Shown: one piece after another, positions 1-8,848 of the stretch
Numbering within the stretch: the stretch's first letter is position 1
Layout: each line of letters starts with the position of its first letter
Source: Pontibacter populi
GTDB lineage: Bacteria > Bacteroidota > Bacteroidia > Cytophagales > Hymenobacteraceae
NCBI RefSeq assembly: GCF_019336435.1
Contig: NZ_JAHWXQ010000001.1
Location: 1,426,001 to 1,490,000 of the forward strand
DNA length: 64,000 bases
Direction of reading: 5' to 3'
Position numbers and translations under genes: made by a program
The notes under the pieces: generated by a model
Databases searched by the model: none
The model's input: the letters and a program-made list of their open reading frames with translations, nothing else
What the model was told of the DNA's origin: nothing

Positions 1-1031
1 TGGTTTATGACCAGAATGGCAAGCAACTGAACACGGTAGAGTTACCAACATTAGGTACTGTTAGCGGCTTCGGCGGCGACCAGAAAGACAAGGAGACGTT
101 CTTCACGTTTACATCCTTTACTTACCCGCCAACTATTTACCGTTACGATGTTGCTAACAACAAAGTAAGCCTGTTCCGCAAAACCGAAGTGAATGTAGAT
201 ACCGATGCCTTTGAAACGAAGCAGGTGTTCTATACTTCGAAAGACGGTACTAAGGTGCCAATGTTTATTGTGCACAAGAAAGGCCTGAAACTGGATGGCA
301 CCAACCCAACTTACCTGTACGCTTACGGTGGCTTTAACATCTCTATGACACCGAGCTTCAGCATTGCGAATATGCTTTGGTTAGAGAACGGTGGTGTGTA
401 TGCCATGCCTAACCTGCGTGGTGGCGGCGAGTACGGCGAAGACTGGCACAAGGCCGGTATGACGCCAAACAAGCAAAACGTATTCGATGACTTTATTGGT
501 GCTGCTGAATACCTGATCAACCAAAAGTATACGTCATCTGAAAGACTGGCTGTAGCTGGCGGTTCTAACGGTGGTTTGCTGGTTGGTGCTTTTATGACAC
601 AGCGCCCTGAGCTGGCTAAAGTTGCCCTGCCTGCAGTAGGTGTAATGGACATGCTGCGTTTCCATAAATTTACCATTGGTTGGGCATGGGTACCGGAGTA
701 TGGCACGTCAGATGATGCTGCTCAGTTCGAGAACCTGTACAAATTCTCGCCGTTGCACAACATTAAAGAAGGCGTAAAATACCCTGCAACTCTTGTTAAA
801 ACTGCTGACCACGACGACCGTGTAGTACCAGCGCACTCTTTCAAGTTCATCTCTGAACTACAGGCCAAAGGTGCTCCGGGCAATCCTTATTTAATCAGAG
901 TAGATGTGCGTGCTGGCCATGGTGCCGGTAAGCCGACTTCGCTGGTTATCCAGGAGTATGCTGATACTTATGCTTTCATCTACAAAAACATGGGCGTAAA
1001 CCCTTACGAAGGCGAAGCTCAGAACAAATAA
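1..1031 (+). CDS. Prolyl oligopeptidase, S9A family (5' end outside window)
   Basis: C-terminal part of a serine peptidase that cleaves short peptides after proline. The reading frame is open from base 3 without an in-frame start, so the gene begins upstream of the window; what is seen is the end of the beta-propeller and the whole alpha/beta-hydrolase domain. The catalytic serine lies in GGSNGG (codon at 564-566), the aspartate in DHDDRVVP (about 808-831) and the histidine in RAGHGAG (about 910-930), all in family order and spacing. The N-terminal signal peptide, common in this family in Bacteroidetes, cannot be checked. A strong hairpin terminator follows. Family assignment is secure; substrate is unknown. 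Confidence 0.95.
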   Translation, partial: VYDQNGKQLNTVELPTLGTVSGFGGDQKDKETFFTFTSFTYPPTIYRYDVANNKVSLFRKTEVNVDTDAFETKQVFYTSKDGTKVPMFIVHKKGLKLDGTNPTYLYAYGGFNISMTPSFSIANMLWLENGGVYAMPNLRGGGEYGEDWHKAGMTPNKQNVFDDFIGAAEYLINQKYTSSERLAVAGGSNGGLLVGAFMTQRPELAKVALPAVGVMDMLRFHKFTIGWAWVPEYGTSDDAAQFENLYKFSPLHNIKEGVKYPATLVKTADHDDRVVPAHSFKFISELQAKGAPGNPYLIRVDVRAGHGAGKPTSLVIQEYADTYAFIYKNMGVNPYEGEAQNK

Positions 1032-1060
1032 CACAAGTATAGATCTGCCATTTATACTTC

Positions 1061-1096
1061 AGCCGCGCTGCCTGCATCAGGTAGCGCGGCTTTTTT
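1061..1096 (+). terminator. Rho-independent terminator after the peptidase gene
   Basis: A perfect 9-bp stem (AGCCGCGCT at 1061-1069 with AGCGCGGCT at 1083-1091), a 13-nt loop and a run of T. It starts 30 bases after the stop codon. Confidence 0.85.
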
Positions 1097-1164
1097 GTTT
1101 TGGGTGGTTTGGCAACAGCAACGCATCTTCCGTACCTTAGTAACTATAAACCAGCTTCACCACT

Positions 1165-1905
1165 ATGAAATCATACCCCGGCAAAAGCACTTTTATAGTT
1201 CGTTCCAGCGAGATAGATTACAATGGCAATGCCACCATGCCGGCGTTGGTAAGTTACATGCAGGAAGCAGCCTGGGAGAATACACGGAACTTAGGTATCT
1301 CAATGTATGATTTGCTGGAGCGAGGATTGACATGGGTGCTGCAACGCATGCGCGTGGAGATGTTTCGTTACCCATCCCACGGCGAAACTATAGTTGTGGA
1401 AACCTGGGCGTCGGGGCGGGAACGTGTTTTTCTGCATCGCGATTTCAGAATCTATAGTTTGGAAGGCGAGCTGTTGGGGCAGGCGACAAGTGTGTGGCTG
1501 GTGATGGATGTGGTAAAACGGCAGATGGTGTCGGTGCCGGATTTCATAACAGATATAGAAGTAGTGCCCGACAAAGAACCGCTGCCTTTTGCCAAAGGAA
1601 AGCTACCGCAACCGGAACAGCCAACTTACACACAGCAAATGCCCGTACGCTGGCACGACATTGACCTGAACCGCCACGTCACCAACACCCGCTACCTGCA
1701 ATGGATACTCGATACACTGCCAACTGAAATTATGGAAAAGCAGCTTCGGGAAGTAGACATCATTTATAAAGCAGAAAGTATTTTAGGGGATACCGTTCTG
1801 TCGGAAGCTGGCAAAGGTGAAGCAGAAACTATACTTTTGCATAAACTTACCAGCCAGGAAACAGGCAAAGAACTGGTGCAAGCCAGGACGGAGTGGAGGA
1901 GTTAG
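1165..1905 (+). CDS. Acyl-ACP thioesterase-like protein (FatA/FatB type)
   Basis: Predicted cytosolic thioesterase releasing fatty acids from acyl carrier protein. The 246-residue length and two hotdog halves (about 1-130 and 150-246) fit the bacterial acyl-ACP thioesterase family. The second half carries DLNRHVTN with D167, N169 and H171, matching the Asp-x-Asn-x-His catalytic motif of plant FatB enzymes. ATG start at 1165 is the first Met before the conserved N-terminal strand. It stands alone behind a terminator. Several CTATAGTT-type words lie in the gene, one a full palindrome at about 1386-1395. Chain-length preference cannot be read from the sequence. Confidence 0.88.
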   Translation: MKSYPGKSTFIVRSSEIDYNGNATMPALVSYMQEAAWENTRNLGISMYDLLERGLTWVLQRMRVEMFRYPSHGETIVVETWASGRERVFLHRDFRIYSLEGELLGQATSVWLVMDVVKRQMVSVPDFITDIEVVPDKEPLPFAKGKLPQPEQPTYTQQMPVRWHDIDLNRHVTNTRYLQWILDTLPTEIMEKQLREVDIIYKAESILGDTVLSEAGKGEAETILLHKLTSQETGKELVQARTEWRS

Positions 1906-1950
1906 TGAGTTTAGGGAGTTAGAAGGTTAGAAAGTTTGGAAGTTAGAAAG
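1893..1950. repeat. Degenerate heptad repeat (GAGTTAG/GAGTTTA)
   Basis: Starts inside the thioesterase stop region and repeats units of the form GAGTTAG, GAGTTTA, GGAGTTA, AAGTTTGG. Related tracts occur at 46752-46872 and 53951-53984 and, in short form, at 34661-34682. Function unknown. Confidence 0.6.
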
Positions 1951-1956
1951 GTGTTT

Positions 1957-2003
1957 AAAATCCTGCTAATCCTTTAATCCTGAAAATCCTGATTCAGACA
2001 TAC
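1957..2003. repeat. Dispersed repeat with ATCCTTTAATCCTG...AATCCTGATTCAGACA
   Basis: Closely matches 10873-10920 and, less well, 60208-60246; a short piece is at 48364-48384. Each copy ends in a variant of AATCCTGATTCAGACA followed by A/T-rich DNA. It lies just upstream of the GNAT gene. Confidence 0.65.
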
Positions 2004-2027
2004 AGCAATTAACAATTAACAATACAA

Positions 2028-2498
2028 GTGATACAGATTAGAAAAGGTACGATAGAAGATTTGCCGCAGGTTCTGCAGCTGATACAGGAGCTGGCAGAAT
2101 ACGAGAAAGCGCCCAATGAAGTAACCAACACCCTGGAAGATATGCAGCGCGACGGTTTCGGGGAGCGCCCGATCTTTGAGTTTTTTGTGGCAGAAGATCA
2201 GGAAGCTATAGTTGGCATAGCACTGTACTATACAGCTTACTCAACCTGGAAAGGCAGAACTATTTACCTGGAAGACCTAGTGGTTACAGAACGCCTGCGC
2301 CGTAGCGGTATCGGTAAAAAGCTGTTTGATGTTGTTGCCGAGGAAGCGAAGCGTTTAGGAGCAAAACGTTTCAGATGGCAGGTGCTGGAGTGGAACGAGC
2401 CGGCGATTACTTTCTATAAAAAGATTGGTGCTGACCTGGATGGCGAATGGATGAACTGTACCATGACCGAGCAGCAGATACAGGACTACAACGCCTGA
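2028..2498 (+). CDS. GNAT-family N-acetyltransferase (spermidine/diamine acetyltransferase-like)
   Basis: Transfers an acetyl group from acetyl-CoA to an amine. 156 residues covering one GNAT fold. The N-terminal EYEKAPNEV and the central YLEDLVV followed by RRSGIGKKLF (acetyl-CoA pyrophosphate loop, Q/R-x-x-G-x-G/A) resemble the diamine acetyltransferase subgroup, and a late WNEPAITFYKKIGA is the usual fourth motif. The start is GTG at 2028; no ATG lies near the conserved N-terminus. Substrate is inferred from overall resemblance only. A bidirectional terminator separates it from the convergent DUF4286 gene. Confidence 0.88.
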   Translation: MIQIRKGTIEDLPQVLQLIQELAEYEKAPNEVTNTLEDMQRDGFGERPIFEFFVAEDQEAIVGIALYYTAYSTWKGRTIYLEDLVVTERLRRSGIGKKLFDVVAEEAKRLGAKRFRWQVLEWNEPAITFYKKIGADLDGEWMNCTMTEQQIQDYNA

Positions 2499-2516
2499 AC
2501 AGAACTATAGTTTAAA

Positions 2517-2565
2517 CAAAAGCCTTTAGCACTAACTATAAAGTGTGTTAAAGGCTTTTGTTTTT
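2517..2565. terminator. Bidirectional terminator with AACTATA in its loop
   Basis: Arms CAAAAGCCTTTA (2517-2528) and TAAAGGCTTTTG (2549-2560) pair perfectly, T-rich on both sides, between the convergent GNAT and DUF4286 genes. The loop contains AACTATA, the window-wide motif. Confidence 0.8.
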
Positions 2566-2584
2566 ATAATGGAGCTGTGCGTTT

Positions 2585-2911
2585 TTAGTCTTTACGCTCT
2601 ACGTTTACGCCAACAATTTCCAGCATCGTTCTGAAGGAAGCATATCGGCCGGCATAACGCTCGTTAACTTTTTGCTGTAAGGCCGGAGAGTGGTCGCGCT
2701 GGTATTCCTGCAGGTCTTCTACGCTGCGGCAGGTATATTGCACCGCGTATGTAGTTCCGCCTGTATCCTCATCCTCCATCACCCGGCAGATCTGGTTTGC
2801 CATAAAATAGCCTGTGCCCATCACTTCCGGAATATGTACTTCTTTCATCCACTGCAGCCACTCGTCGGCCACAGTATTATCTATGCTTACTGTTACGTTG
2901 TATAAGATCAT
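2585..2911 (-). CDS. DUF4286 family protein
   Basis: Small conserved Bacteroidetes protein of unknown role, about 108 residues, probably a ferredoxin-like alpha/beta (ABM-like) fold. It begins MILYNVTVSID, the usual start of the family, and has the DEWLQWMKEVHIPEVM and QYTCRSVEDLQEYQ segments. The ATG at 2909-2911 is preferred over an in-frame TTG two codons upstream. A TAATTTTG (-7 like) lies just upstream of the ATG, so the transcript may be nearly leaderless; this is inference. No signal peptide; cytosolic. Confidence 0.85.
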   Translation of the reverse strand: MILYNVTVSIDNTVADEWLQWMKEVHIPEVMGTGYFMANQICRVMEDEDTGGTTYAVQYTCRSVEDLQEYQRDHSPALQQKVNERYAGRYASFRTMLEIVGVNVERKD

Positions 2912-3070
2912 GCTCAAAATTACAAAATAGCTGCTGCTTTACAGAAACATACGATTAAAATTGCGCAATTGACTATAAGGGGCAAACTATAGTGGTAAGT
3001 TACACGGCATCATTCTCAGTCACCAAATGTTTTTGTTATCGTATAAATCATATTAAAAATTAGTTTAAGT

Positions 3071-3565
3071 ATGAAATGTGTCTTTATCTCTTGTCTCCTG
3101 AGTGCTGGTCTGTGCTTTGGGCTATTGCAGGCAGTTGCTGCTGCACCTTTTCCGGTAACTACAACTATAGCAGGGCTGGAAGTGCATCCTGCCGAAGCTA
3201 AATATGATAAGCTGATGGGAAACTATGCTAATGGCCTCAAAGCTGCTTTTGCCGAGAAAGATGATAAAAAGACCATTGCCATGGTTAATAAGTTAAATGA
3301 CGAACTCTATACAGAACTGGAAAAGATAAAACCTGAGCTGGAAAGATGGGTGAAAGGCATGACGGAAGCAGACAAGGAGGCATTTAAACAAAGAGCCGAA
3401 AGTAAGCCTTACCTTAAAACCATCTTCGAGATTATGTTTAACCCTGAAATTGGCAAGCGCGTTGAAAATAATCCGGAACTGAAAGCCGCCATGGACGCCG
3501 GTAACAAACGAGTGGAGTCACTGGGCTTTGAAGACGAGGGCTCTAATGAAGGAGACTATAAATAG
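3071..3565 (+). CDS. Secreted alpha-helical protein of unknown function
   Basis: 164 residues. An N-terminal signal peptide (hydrophobic residues about 4-24, cleavage likely near AVAAAP) is followed by a mature part rich in Lys and Glu, predicted mainly helical (PAEAKYDKLMGNYANGLKAA, then KPELERWVKGMTEADKEAFK). No Cys lipobox, no recognised motif, no membrane segment beyond the signal. It ends 3 bases before the stop of the convergent gene at 3569. I do not recognise the family. Confidence 0.7.
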   Translation: MKCVFISCLLSAGLCFGLLQAVAAAPFPVTTTIAGLEVHPAEAKYDKLMGNYANGLKAAFAEKDDKKTIAMVNKLNDELYTELEKIKPELERWVKGMTEADKEAFKQRAESKPYLKTIFEIMFNPEIGKRVENNPELKAAMDAGNKRVESLGFEDEGSNEGDYK

Positions 3566-3568
3566 CGC

Positions 3569-4093
3569 TTACTCACAGATCCAGTTGCCGGCACCTTTGT
3601 CGTAAATAGCTTCGGGTAAGGTGCGCTGGTAAGCTACCACTATAGGTGCATCGCCCGAAGTGGGCTGTAATTGCATAGGCCCTTCCTGTAGTTGCAAAAA
3701 TACCCTGCCGTTCTTATCATCAATCGCTTTCAGTGTGCCATAGTTATTGCGGAGCTTATAGCTGTTGTAAGTACTTAATCCAGTGGCCGTTAAATCTTTA
3801 ACTGCGAATTGCCTGTGCACCTTTTTGGTTTTAGGGTTATTGCCGGCAGGTACACATTCTATTTTCCCTCCGATCCAGAGGTTCTCTCCCAAACACTCCG
3901 ACGTTTCTACGATCAGGTCGAAATAAGCCTCGTTGGAGGGTACGGTTAAAGCTGCAATAGTGACAGGTGTCTGAACTTCGGGTGGAGCTATAGTTGCGGG
4001 CGGCTGCTTATCGGGCTGCGATGTATAGAGTACAACAGCCAGCAGTGTGAGAGAAGATATGTCCGCAATTCGGGAAGTAAACGGTATCTTCAT
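3569..4093 (-). CDS. Hypothetical membrane-anchored or exported protein
   Basis: 174 residues from ATG at 4091-4093 (an in-frame TTG lies two codons upstream). An N-terminal hydrophobic stretch (about residues 10-24) is followed by a Pro/Thr/Ala linker and then a domain with two Cys (ECLGEN, KIECVPAG) and a late GAGNWICE, suggesting disulfides in the periplasm. No family recognised. It converges on the secreted protein at 3071 with only three bases between them and has a long noncoding stretch upstream. Confidence 0.6.
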   Translation of the reverse strand: MKIPFTSRIADISSLTLLAVVLYTSQPDKQPPATIAPPEVQTPVTIAALTVPSNEAYFDLIVETSECLGENLWIGGKIECVPAGNNPKTKKVHRQFAVKDLTATGLSTYNSYKLRNNYGTLKAIDDKNGRVFLQLQEGPMQLQPTSGDAPIVVAYQRTLPEAIYDKGAGNWICE

Positions 4094-4444
4094 AAGCAAG
4101 TAAAATTATAACCGGAACTATAAATTTATACTCGTAATTTTCTGATTTAGTTGTACTGGTTCCACGCTTTTAAGGGAAAGTATACAAGTGCAATTCGCTA
4201 AGTATCAGTGGTGTTGTGTGGTTTGTTTTTGCAGCGTAACTCCAGGGTGTTTGATAAAATTATAGCTGGGGAGTTGCTTCAGGTTAATAGCCTTAACCAG
4301 ACTTGAGGGCCAGACTTATAGTTGGAATTAGAAGCTGCAAACGATAGCTATAGTTCAGACCTATAGTTTATAAAATGGGTATATGGTTTTTGCTGATTTT
4401 GAACTAGCTTACGGCATCAATTTAAACCAACTATAGATTTACGT
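4094..4444. other. Divergent intergenic region with a cluster of CTATAGTT-type words
   Basis: 351 bases without a gene. Five TATAGTT/AACTATA words lie here, one near 4113 and four between about 4318 and 4439. No RNA gene or convincing hairpin seen. It must hold the promoters of both flanking genes, but I cannot place them. Confidence 0.6.
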
Positions 4445-5071
4445 ATGCCCTCTGTTAGCCAGAAACTCCAGCTTAAAGCGCCTTATAGTTTACTGCTCCT
4501 GAATGCTCCTGATCATTTAAAAGGCGAGTTTGAGCAGGAAGGCGGAAAGATAACAGCAGTAACTACTATAAATACTGAAAACCAGTTTGATGTAGTGCAG
4601 CTGTTTGTTACCACCAAAGCAGAACTGGATACGCTAGGTCCGCAGGCTGTTCGTGCACTAAAGCCCGGTGGCATGCTATGGATTGCCTATCCTAAGAAAT
4701 CATCAGGCATAAAATCAGACCTTACCCGCGACCATGGCTGGGCAACTATAAAAGGGCTGGGCTACGAAGGCGTACGGCAGATTGCTATTGACGAAACATG
4801 GTCGTCGCTTCGGTTTAAGCATGTAGCGGAGCGTATTGCGCCATCTAAAATGGGTGTAGATTACCCGGGGATAGACAGGGTAAACCGGACAGTAACGATA
4901 CCCGAAGACCTGCAGCAGGCCATGGAACAGGTCAACGTACAGGAGCTGTTCGCTAAATTATCGTTTACAGACAGGAAAGAGCATGTAATTGCTGTGCTGG
5001 AAGCCAAACGCCCGGAAACACGACAGGCCCGCATCAGCAAAATTGTCGCAAAGCTTCAGGCAAAGGCTTAA
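4445..5071 (+). CDS. DUF3052 protein with C-terminal YdeI/OmpD-associated domain
   Basis: 208-residue cytosolic protein of unknown biochemical role. Residues 1-125 have the DUF3052 pattern (LLLNAPDHLKGEF, ALKPGGMLWIAYPKKSSGI, WSSLRFKHV). The last 60 residues (VPEDLQQAM-like, LSFTDRKEHVIAVLEAKRPETRQARI) are the helical domain of YdeI/OmpD-associated proteins, linked in other bacteria to peptide-stress resistance. Two-domain fusion is known in Bacteroidetes. The start follows an AACTATAG word. Ends at a bidirectional terminator. Confidence 0.82.
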   Translation: MPSVSQKLQLKAPYSLLLLNAPDHLKGEFEQEGGKITAVTTINTENQFDVVQLFVTTKAELDTLGPQAVRALKPGGMLWIAYPKKSSGIKSDLTRDHGWATIKGLGYEGVRQIAIDETWSSLRFKHVAERIAPSKMGVDYPGIDRVNRTVTIPEDLQQAMEQVNVQELFAKLSFTDRKEHVIAVLEAKRPETRQARISKIVAKLQAKA

Positions 5072-5094
5072 CTATAAAACAACTATCGCTTAAA

Positions 5095-5134
5095 ACAGAA
5101 AAGGCGCTCCTAAAGGGCGCCTTTTCTGTTTTTC
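5095..5134. terminator. Bidirectional terminator between convergent genes
   Basis: Perfect 13-bp stem, ACAGAAAAGGCGC (5095-5107) with its complement at 5117-5129, 9-nt loop, A-run on one side and T-run on the other. Confidence 0.9.
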
Positions 5135-5144
5135 TGTAAGTATG

Positions 5145-5687
5145 TTATTGCTGAACCACTACATTAAATGTAGCATCAACATCGGTTTCGCCAGCAGTAG
5201 CGCTGCCTTTGGTACCAGGCTGGTGCTTTAATACTACTTTAAGTGTACCTGTTCCGGCATTGCCAGTAAGTATAGTTGATGTTAAACCTAACGGACGGTT
5301 CTGGCTGTCTTTATCGGTTACAGTTACAGTCATAAGGCTTGTTGGCGTTGAAGTATAGTATACCTGATGATCATTAGCCTCTGCGATGATCTCGCTGTTA
5401 AGACTTGTTGTTTTATTTAGTATAGTAAGCGTTGCATTGTATGTTACGCCCGCCTTAAGTGTCATTTGAGGTATTACAGGAGCATTGCCACCCGGGCCAT
5501 CAAGATCTTCATAAGATGCAGTAACTGCGGTGCCCACTTTGCCCTGAGGCTCTAAAGTAAGTTTTGCAGTTGTGATAGTTTCACGATCAACTACCGGTGC
5601 AGGATCGTCGTCGCCTCCACAGCTGGTTGTTGTAATCAGGGAACCCATTAGTAATACGGCAAGGTATGGTCTCAAAAGCTTCTTCAT
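5145..5687 (-). CDS. Lipoprotein accompanying the TonB-dependent receptor
   Basis: 180 residues. Signal peptide with lipobox ending TTSC (Cys at about 23) followed by GGDDDPAP, the acidic spacer typical of outer-membrane or surface lipoproteins in Bacteroidetes. The mature part is Thr/Val-rich and likely all-beta. It lies 64 bases downstream of the TonB receptor gene on the same strand, so it is probably co-transcribed and may capture or present the ligand. I know no defined function; many genomes place such a lipoprotein beside a similar receptor. Confidence 0.75.
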   Translation of the reverse strand: MKKLLRPYLAVLLMGSLITTTSCGGDDDPAPVVDRETITTAKLTLEPQGKVGTAVTASYEDLDGPGGNAPVIPQMTLKAGVTYNATLTILNKTTSLNSEIIAEANDHQVYYTSTPTSLMTVTVTDKDSQNRPLGLTSTILTGNAGTGTLKVVLKHQPGTKGSATAGETDVDATFNVVVQQ

Positions 5688-5751
5688 AAATGATACTTTA
5701 CGTTAGGATGAAATACTATTTTGGTGATTAAATCTGATGATACTGACTATT

Positions 5752-8124
5752 TTATGATCTTGTTTTAAAAAGTAGCGGTAAGTTAACACGAATCAGCAAC
5801 ATTCGGGCAGTTTCGGTAGCAAAAAAACGCAATCTATTTTGATAATCCCGATAAACTGTGTTTAACAAATTGTTACCGGATATACTTAGCTCAACCGGCT
5901 GTCTGCCAATGTGTAATTTTGTACCGGCCTCGGCCTGCAACAGGAAGTAAGCTTCCGGTGCTTTCATGTGTGGATCGGTCTGCTCATCAGATCGGTTCTG
6001 CCTTGCAACAGCTAACCCTCCTATGGCAACAAAGCTATCCGAAAAATTACCTTTCCCCAATTCTCCCAGCTCATACTGCAACTCAGCGTTAATACGGTCA
6101 GCCGGGATGTTAGGCAGGTACTGGTCTTCTTCGAAATTATAAGCCCGAACTATACTTGCCTTTGTGTCTAACGTAAGCTTGTCGGTAAACGCATAGGATA
6201 GGTTCAGGTCTGCCCCATAAAACCGCGAATCAGCCTGTTTGTAAAAATAAGAAAGATAAGATCCGCTTATAGTTAGTTCCGGTACGGTGTCGGGTTGCAG
6301 GTAAATAAAGTTGGATATGGTATTGTAAAAGAAACTTATACCACCGTTCAGTTTTGGGTTGGTATGGTAATTTATAGTTGCACTCACATTTACGGCATGT
6401 TCTGAAACCATAGTATGATCCCCTCTTTCGTAGGCTGCTGTACCGTGGTGTATGCCATTCGCAAATAGTTCGTTCGCGTGCGGGGCTCGTGATGCATAAC
6501 TTATATTGGCTCCAAAAGTAAAGTGGTAACCGGCATCAACCAACGCGCCTGCACTTCCCGACAGGTTATGGAAACGAAAAGATGGCTTTTGTACACTATT
6601 TAAGCTGTCGCGCCTTTTTACGTCCATGTTCTTAAAGTCATAGCGAAGCCCGGCCTCGAGCTGTACATTATCTTTGCGCCACTTTTCCTCTGCAAAAGCG
6701 CCGGCCGTAAAGCTCCGGTAAAACGGCACAAACATGCGTCCCTCATAGGTATTATCCTGCCAGAGCGTACTCACGCCCATGCTTCCCGAAATAGCCGATG
6801 GCAGCTCATGTTCCCACACCAGCTCTGTCGTATGTGTCATCAGGTCAAGGTGCAGTTCAGGAGCATTCGGGTTTACCTTAGAAACGTCTTTGTCATATTC
6901 GTCTCGGATGTTCTGCTGAAAAGCATAAGTGAAAAGCAGCTTCCCTAAGTCGCCGGTGGTATGGTAACCTTTTAGTTTTAGTAACTGGTGGCTTACGTCC
7001 TGATAAGGCCGGGCTATCTTGTAACTAAACTCTCCTGTCTTTTCAGGTCTACCGCGATCAATAGCATTCAGCAGGTCTGTTGTGTTACCAATATGTGCCG
7101 ATGTAAGTAAACCGATCTTGGTATGGAATAAACTATAATATGCTTCGGCGCCAAAGTTCTCTTTGTTATAACCCAGCGTGGCAGCAAGGTTCTGTTCCTC
7201 GAAACCGGTATTCTTCAGGTTATAGTCCGGTGTGTGCGAGTCACCAGCCTTTTTCAGAGAACTGTGTAGTCGCCAGCTGATCGGTTGTTGCTTTAATCTG
7301 CCTTGTAGCAAGCCAGCTATTGTTCCCATCCGGCCATTGGTGTTACCAATCAGGCCTATGTTGCCACTTATGCCAGCAGAGTCTGGCATCGGACTGGGGT
7401 TTACAAGTATAGTTCCGGCAATGGCATCAGAGCCGTAACGCACACCGGCAGCTCCTTTTACTACTTTCAGTTCCGTAGCAGCCAGTGCATCAATTTCAGG
7501 AGCATGTTCATCGCCCCATTGCTGCGCCTCATGCCGTACACCGTTGTTTAAGATAAGCACTCTGCTGCCCGACATGCCATGTATGACAGGTTTCGATACA
7601 TTGGGGCCGGTCTGAAACGAGCTGACTCCGGGTAATTCTTTCAGCGATTCTCCCAATGATAAGCCTCTTGTTTGTTCCAGTTCGCGGCCGGATAATACCT
7701 CTGTAGCCTGAGATTCACTAAGCAAACGGGTACTTACCACCTCTACGGAGCGAAGCATGGCTGCATCGGAGTGCAGTTGCAGATCTCTTACAGATGATGT
7801 GGTGATCCTGTAACTATAAGACTCGGTTGTATAACCAATAAAACTAACCTTTAAGGTATAAGTGCCCTGGCAAACGTGGTGGAAATGATAATTGCCATAC
7901 GCATCAGCGATGGCAGCACGGTCTAGTTGCGGAATATAAATGGTTGCCCCGGGCAGCACGGCACGTGTGTCGTGGTCCAGCACTTTGCCCGAAATGGTAA
8001 GGCCGCAATCCTGTACGGCGCCGGCGGTGCCCTCGTGTGGCAGCATGCTTTGCGCCACTACAGGTATCACAGTCAGGAACAGCGGCAGCAAAAGCAGCTT
8101 TCGCAAAATTTTATCTTTAAGCAC
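5752..8124 (-). CDS. TonB-dependent outer-membrane receptor, putative metal uptake
   Basis: 790 residues. Signal peptide (1-25), a carboxypeptidase-regulatory-like beta-sandwich (about 45-125, SGKVLDHDTRAVLPGATIYI), a plug domain (about 135-245, ending GVRYGSDAIAGTILVNP) and a 22-strand barrel. It imports a ligand using energy from TonB. In the plug, LNNGVRHEAQQWGDEHAPEI carries several acidic and His residues, and the barrel has a RAPHANELFANGIHHGTAAYERG segment, features shared with zinc-type (ZnuD-like) receptors. Start is GTG at 8122-8124. With the His-rich protein upstream and the lipoprotein downstream it forms a likely operon. Zinc specificity is inference; copper or another metal is possible. 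Confidence 0.9.
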   Translation of the reverse strand: MLKDKILRKLLLLPLFLTVIPVVAQSMLPHEGTAGAVQDCGLTISGKVLDHDTRAVLPGATIYIPQLDRAAIADAYGNYHFHHVCQGTYTLKVSFIGYTTESYSYRITTSSVRDLQLHSDAAMLRSVEVVSTRLLSESQATEVLSGRELEQTRGLSLGESLKELPGVSSFQTGPNVSKPVIHGMSGSRVLILNNGVRHEAQQWGDEHAPEIDALAATELKVVKGAAGVRYGSDAIAGTILVNPSPMPDSAGISGNIGLIGNTNGRMGTIAGLLQGRLKQQPISWRLHSSLKKAGDSHTPDYNLKNTGFEEQNLAATLGYNKENFGAEAYYSLFHTKIGLLTSAHIGNTTDLLNAIDRGRPEKTGEFSYKIARPYQDVSHQLLKLKGYHTTGDLGKLLFTYAFQQNIRDEYDKDVSKVNPNAPELHLDLMTHTTELVWEHELPSAISGSMGVSTLWQDNTYEGRMFVPFYRSFTAGAFAEEKWRKDNVQLEAGLRYDFKNMDVKRRDSLNSVQKPSFRFHNLSGSAGALVDAGYHFTFGANISYASRAPHANELFANGIHHGTAAYERGDHTMVSEHAVNVSATINYHTNPKLNGGISFFYNTISNFIYLQPDTVPELTISGSYLSYFYKQADSRFYGADLNLSYAFTDKLTLDTKASIVRAYNFEEDQYLPNIPADRINAELQYELGELGKGNFSDSFVAIGGLAVARQNRSDEQTDPHMKAPEAYFLLQAEAGTKLHIGRQPVELSISGNNLLNTVYRDYQNRLRFFATETARMLLIRVNLPLLFKTRS

Positions 8125-8275
8125 GGTAATTAGTTAAAATAAGAACAACAGCTGAAACACAGCCATGATAGGCTTAAAAGCAACTATAGTTAACCTATAA
8201 CTGCCACGTCACTATCACGAAACTATAATATGCCGGACGGTTGAAGTATTGTTGATCCGGACTTTCGCTAAGAAG

Positions 8276-8599
8276 TTATACTACAGGCGGGCCCCGTAAA
8301 TAAAGAGATTGGCTGTTGTTGTTTTGCCAGTTGCTATAGTTATAGTTGGCGTAAACGGTATGGTGTTGTGCCGGCGTTAAGTCTATAGTTGTTATAGTTC
8401 CCTGGAACGGAACATCAAAAATATCCTCTACGGGGCAATGTTTGTGCTTCTGCCCTACCTGCGCCTTGTGGCTGTCAGTGTAGTCGGCGTGTACGGTATG
8501 GGTGTGCGGGTGCAGTTCCAGTAAAAGCGCATCGGGCACCATGGCTCTGGTAAAGAGCAGCAGTAGCAGAACGGCGATATAGCTGGTAAAACGATGCAT
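8276..8599 (-). CDS. Small His-rich exported protein, putative metal-binding
   Basis: 107 residues. N-terminal hydrophobic segment (about 7-24) is followed by a His-rich stretch, LELHPHTHTVHADYTDSHKA and QKHKHCP, with about eight His and a Cys within 40 residues. The C-terminus is Asn/Tyr-rich. It is the first gene of the minus-strand cluster leading into the TonB receptor (151 bases between). Small proteins with this layout are common next to putative zinc receptors in Bacteroidetes. Periplasmic metal binding is inferred. Confidence 0.72.
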   Translation of the reverse strand: MHRFTSYIAVLLLLLFTRAMVPDALLLELHPHTHTVHADYTDSHKAQVGQKHKHCPVEDIFDVPFQGTITTIDLTPAQHHTVYANYNYSNWQNNNSQSLYLRGPPVV

Positions 8600-8848
8600 T
8601 TAAAACAGTTGGGCTTTTACAAATATAGCAATATCCGGCACATGGTTATGTTTATCGGTTTGCTTTTGACTGATCTGCATCCTGAAGGTTTAATATGTCA
8701 GAAATAACACAACTATAACGTGCTTTTATACTTAAATGGTCTGTTCGCTGACAACTTGTCGTAATTAGGATGGTATAGTTACAATGGAACACCTTTTGAA
8801 AGCGGAACCGCAGAAGCAAATCAAATAACGATATAGCAAACTATAAAC

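Noticed and set aside
8600-8848. CIRCE-type heat-shock operator before htpG or a Zur box before the His-rich gene
   Set aside because: Neither consensus could be found by eye.
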